From: Fodinibius halophilus
GTDB lineage: Bacteria > Bacteroidota > Rhodothermia > Balneolales > Balneolaceae
Assembly: GCF_011059105.1 (NCBI RefSeq)
Contig: NZ_JAALLS010000010.1
Coordinates: 62,001 to 126,000, forward strand
Reading direction: 5' to 3'
Length of the DNA: 64,000 bases
Within the stretch, counting starts at the first letter, position 1. Each line of letters starts with the position of its first letter. Both the position numbers and the translations under genes were made by a program. Below are positions 63,091 to 64,000 of the stretch, piece after piece. The notes beneath the pieces are model-generated. The model had not been told where the DNA came from. It ran no database searches and worked only from the letters and a program-made list of their open reading frames with translations.

Positions 63091-63297
63091 ATGGGAAAGA
63101 ATTTACCGGATCTGCATGAACAGGCACTGATGTTTAAAAATACAAAACGTTTTCAGCGTGATGGCGGAAGAGCATGGATTAAAGATTCTCAGCTCTACGA
63201 AGCAAGAAAAGATGGAAACGGGAAACTAAATACTGTGCAAAAGAAGAAAAAAACCGATCGTATAGAAGAAGCTGAAGATCATAAGCCCTCATTATAA
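63091..63297 (+). CDS. Small basic protein, unknown function
   Basis: The 68-residue product (MGKNLPDLHEQALMFKNTKR) is highly charged and basic: FQRDGGRAWIKDSQLYEARK, with KKKKTDR near its end. No signal peptide. Good start context (AAATAGTATT ATG) and a separate location from neighbours support it, but no family is recognised. Confidence 0.6.
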   Translation: MGKNLPDLHEQALMFKNTKRFQRDGGRAWIKDSQLYEARKDGNGKLNTVQKKKKTDRIEEAEDHKPSL

Positions 63298-63324
63298 TAG
63301 TCCTCTTTTCTAAACTATTCATCT

Positions 63325-64000
63325 ATGCGATATACTAAATTTCGAACGTGGGCGATCTTCATAATCGTCCTTTTGGGCGTAGTAATTGTACTCAACTACT
63401 CCGGGGGATCAGGCATCTACAAAAGCAACACGCCTGTTACCGATTCTTTGATTACGGAATCGTACCCTGATCTTTATCGGGCTATTGCCAAGCGCGATAT
63501 TAATAAACTAGAGCCTTTTCTCTCGCATAGCAGTACTCCTGTTCGAGCACAGGCATGGAGAGCTTTTGCGAATACTCCTGTAGATTCGTTGTCTCCATTT
63601 CTTGCGCTGGCAGCCTCACAAAACTCAGAAGTTGCATGGTTTGGGATAAGCAGGCACCAGGTTAATGAATCGCAGCTTCGAGCCCTGGAAAAACGGTGGG
63701 AAATAAATTCGGCTACCCGTTCTGGTATCGCCCGGGTTTTGGGACAGCAAGGGGATAAGGAAAGCCTAAACTTTTTATTAGATAAGCTGGATAACCAAGA
63801 GATAGCAAATGACTACCAGGTGGCACTGGCAGTGGGGCGGTTAATATTGGAATATGATATTGACGAGAAGCATCAGCTGGAAGTATTGGAAAAAGCATTT
63901 GAAGTAAATGAGACCGCTACGACAATAGCATACCTGTATGGATGGTATCGGGGGGATCGGACTCGCCTGACATCATCTGCTGCAGATACCCTTTATTCAT
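63325..64000 (+). CDS. Membrane-anchored HEAT-repeat protein (3' end outside window)
   Basis: The frame MRYTKFRTWAIFIIVLLGVV continues to the right edge (about 225 residues). It has one N-terminal membrane helix (AIFIIVLLGVVIVLNYSGG). The rest is helical HEAT-like repeats (AIAKRDINKLEPFLSHSSTP, VRAQAWRAFANTPVDSLSPF, YQVALAVGRLILEY). It may be the N-terminal part of a larger envelope protein; the rest is not visible. Confidence 0.75.
   Translation, partial: MRYTKFRTWAIFIIVLLGVVIVLNYSGGSGIYKSNTPVTDSLITESYPDLYRAIAKRDINKLEPFLSHSSTPVRAQAWRAFANTPVDSLSPFLALAASQNSEVAWFGISRHQVNESQLRALEKRWEINSATRSGIARVLGQQGDKESLNFLLDKLDNQEIANDYQVALAVGRLILEYDIDEKHQLEVLEKAFEVNETATTIAYLYGWYRGDRTRLTSSAADTLYS

Overview
The window reads as a chromosomal segment of a free-living, heterotrophic, aerobic Gram-negative bacterium of the Bacteroidota/Rhodothermota/Balneolota side of the tree; a Balneolaceae-like (Fodinibius-type) marine or saline-soil organism is my best guess. 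The grounds are moderate GC, PorV and type IX secretion signals, BlaI/M56-TonB sensor pairs, TPR-HTH regulators, weak Shine-Dalgarno sites, many lipoproteins, and fatty-acid, phenylacetate and homogentisate catabolism side by side. No rRNA, tRNA, phage, integrase, transposase or CRISPR array was seen. The placement is inference, since no marker gene could be searched.

Layout. (1) 1-3522 (-): phenylacetate catabolism, paaA-paaB-paaC-paaD, a small secreted protein, and a truncated paaG. (2) 3725-6148 (+): tyrosine/homogentisate catabolism, hppD-hmgA, closed by a terminator. (3) 6310-16718: a membrane-tethered TPR-HTH regulator, cupin, MddA/NnrU-like membrane methyltransferase, two paralogous exported TPR proteins, a lipoprotein, a TetR regulator with a visible operator, an OsmC-like protein and two SAM methyltransferases. 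(4) 16786-20157 (-): exported subtilase, DUF2059-like protein and exported isoaspartyl methyltransferase. (5) 20468-22072: a membrane histidine-kinase-like protein whose ATP site looks degenerate. (6) 22422-33029 (mostly +): fatty-acid activation and beta-oxidation (two acyl-CoA synthetases, thioesterase, fadN, fadA, dienoyl-CoA reductase), interrupted by two S23/four-helix-bundle genes. (7) 33026-38106 (-): Gfo/Idh-like protein, PspC, phosphatidylcholine synthase, an M56-TonB/BlaI regulatory operon with operator, and a SLOG-fold protein. (8) 38186-39885 (+): class II photolyase preceded by a small possible photolyase remnant. (9) 40108-58106 (-): PNP, metallo-hydrolase, PhoH, Rpe, PASTA protein, envelope proteins (DUF5683, a peptidase/propeller/barrel fusion, a type IX secreted M6-like pseudopeptidase, PorV-like), thiolase, cystathionine lyase/synthase and two TPR lipoproteins. 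(10) 58236-64000: hydrolase, RidA, M23 peptidase, FAH-family hydrolase, ribosomal proteins L27/L21 and a partial HEAT-repeat membrane protein.

How the genes work together: the catabolic blocks feed acetyl-CoA, succinyl-CoA, fumarate and acetoacetate to central metabolism. The synthetases, FadN, FadA and dienoyl-CoA reductase form a nearly complete beta-oxidation set (no acyl-CoA dehydrogenase is in the window). The most unusual signal is a group of four intergenic hairpin or inverted-repeat elements. Each lies within a few bases of a stop codon in a catabolic gene block, and two of them enclose an S23/four-helix-bundle gene with matching inverted ends. This looks like a small S23-associated repeat cassette family with solo (gene-less) derivatives.
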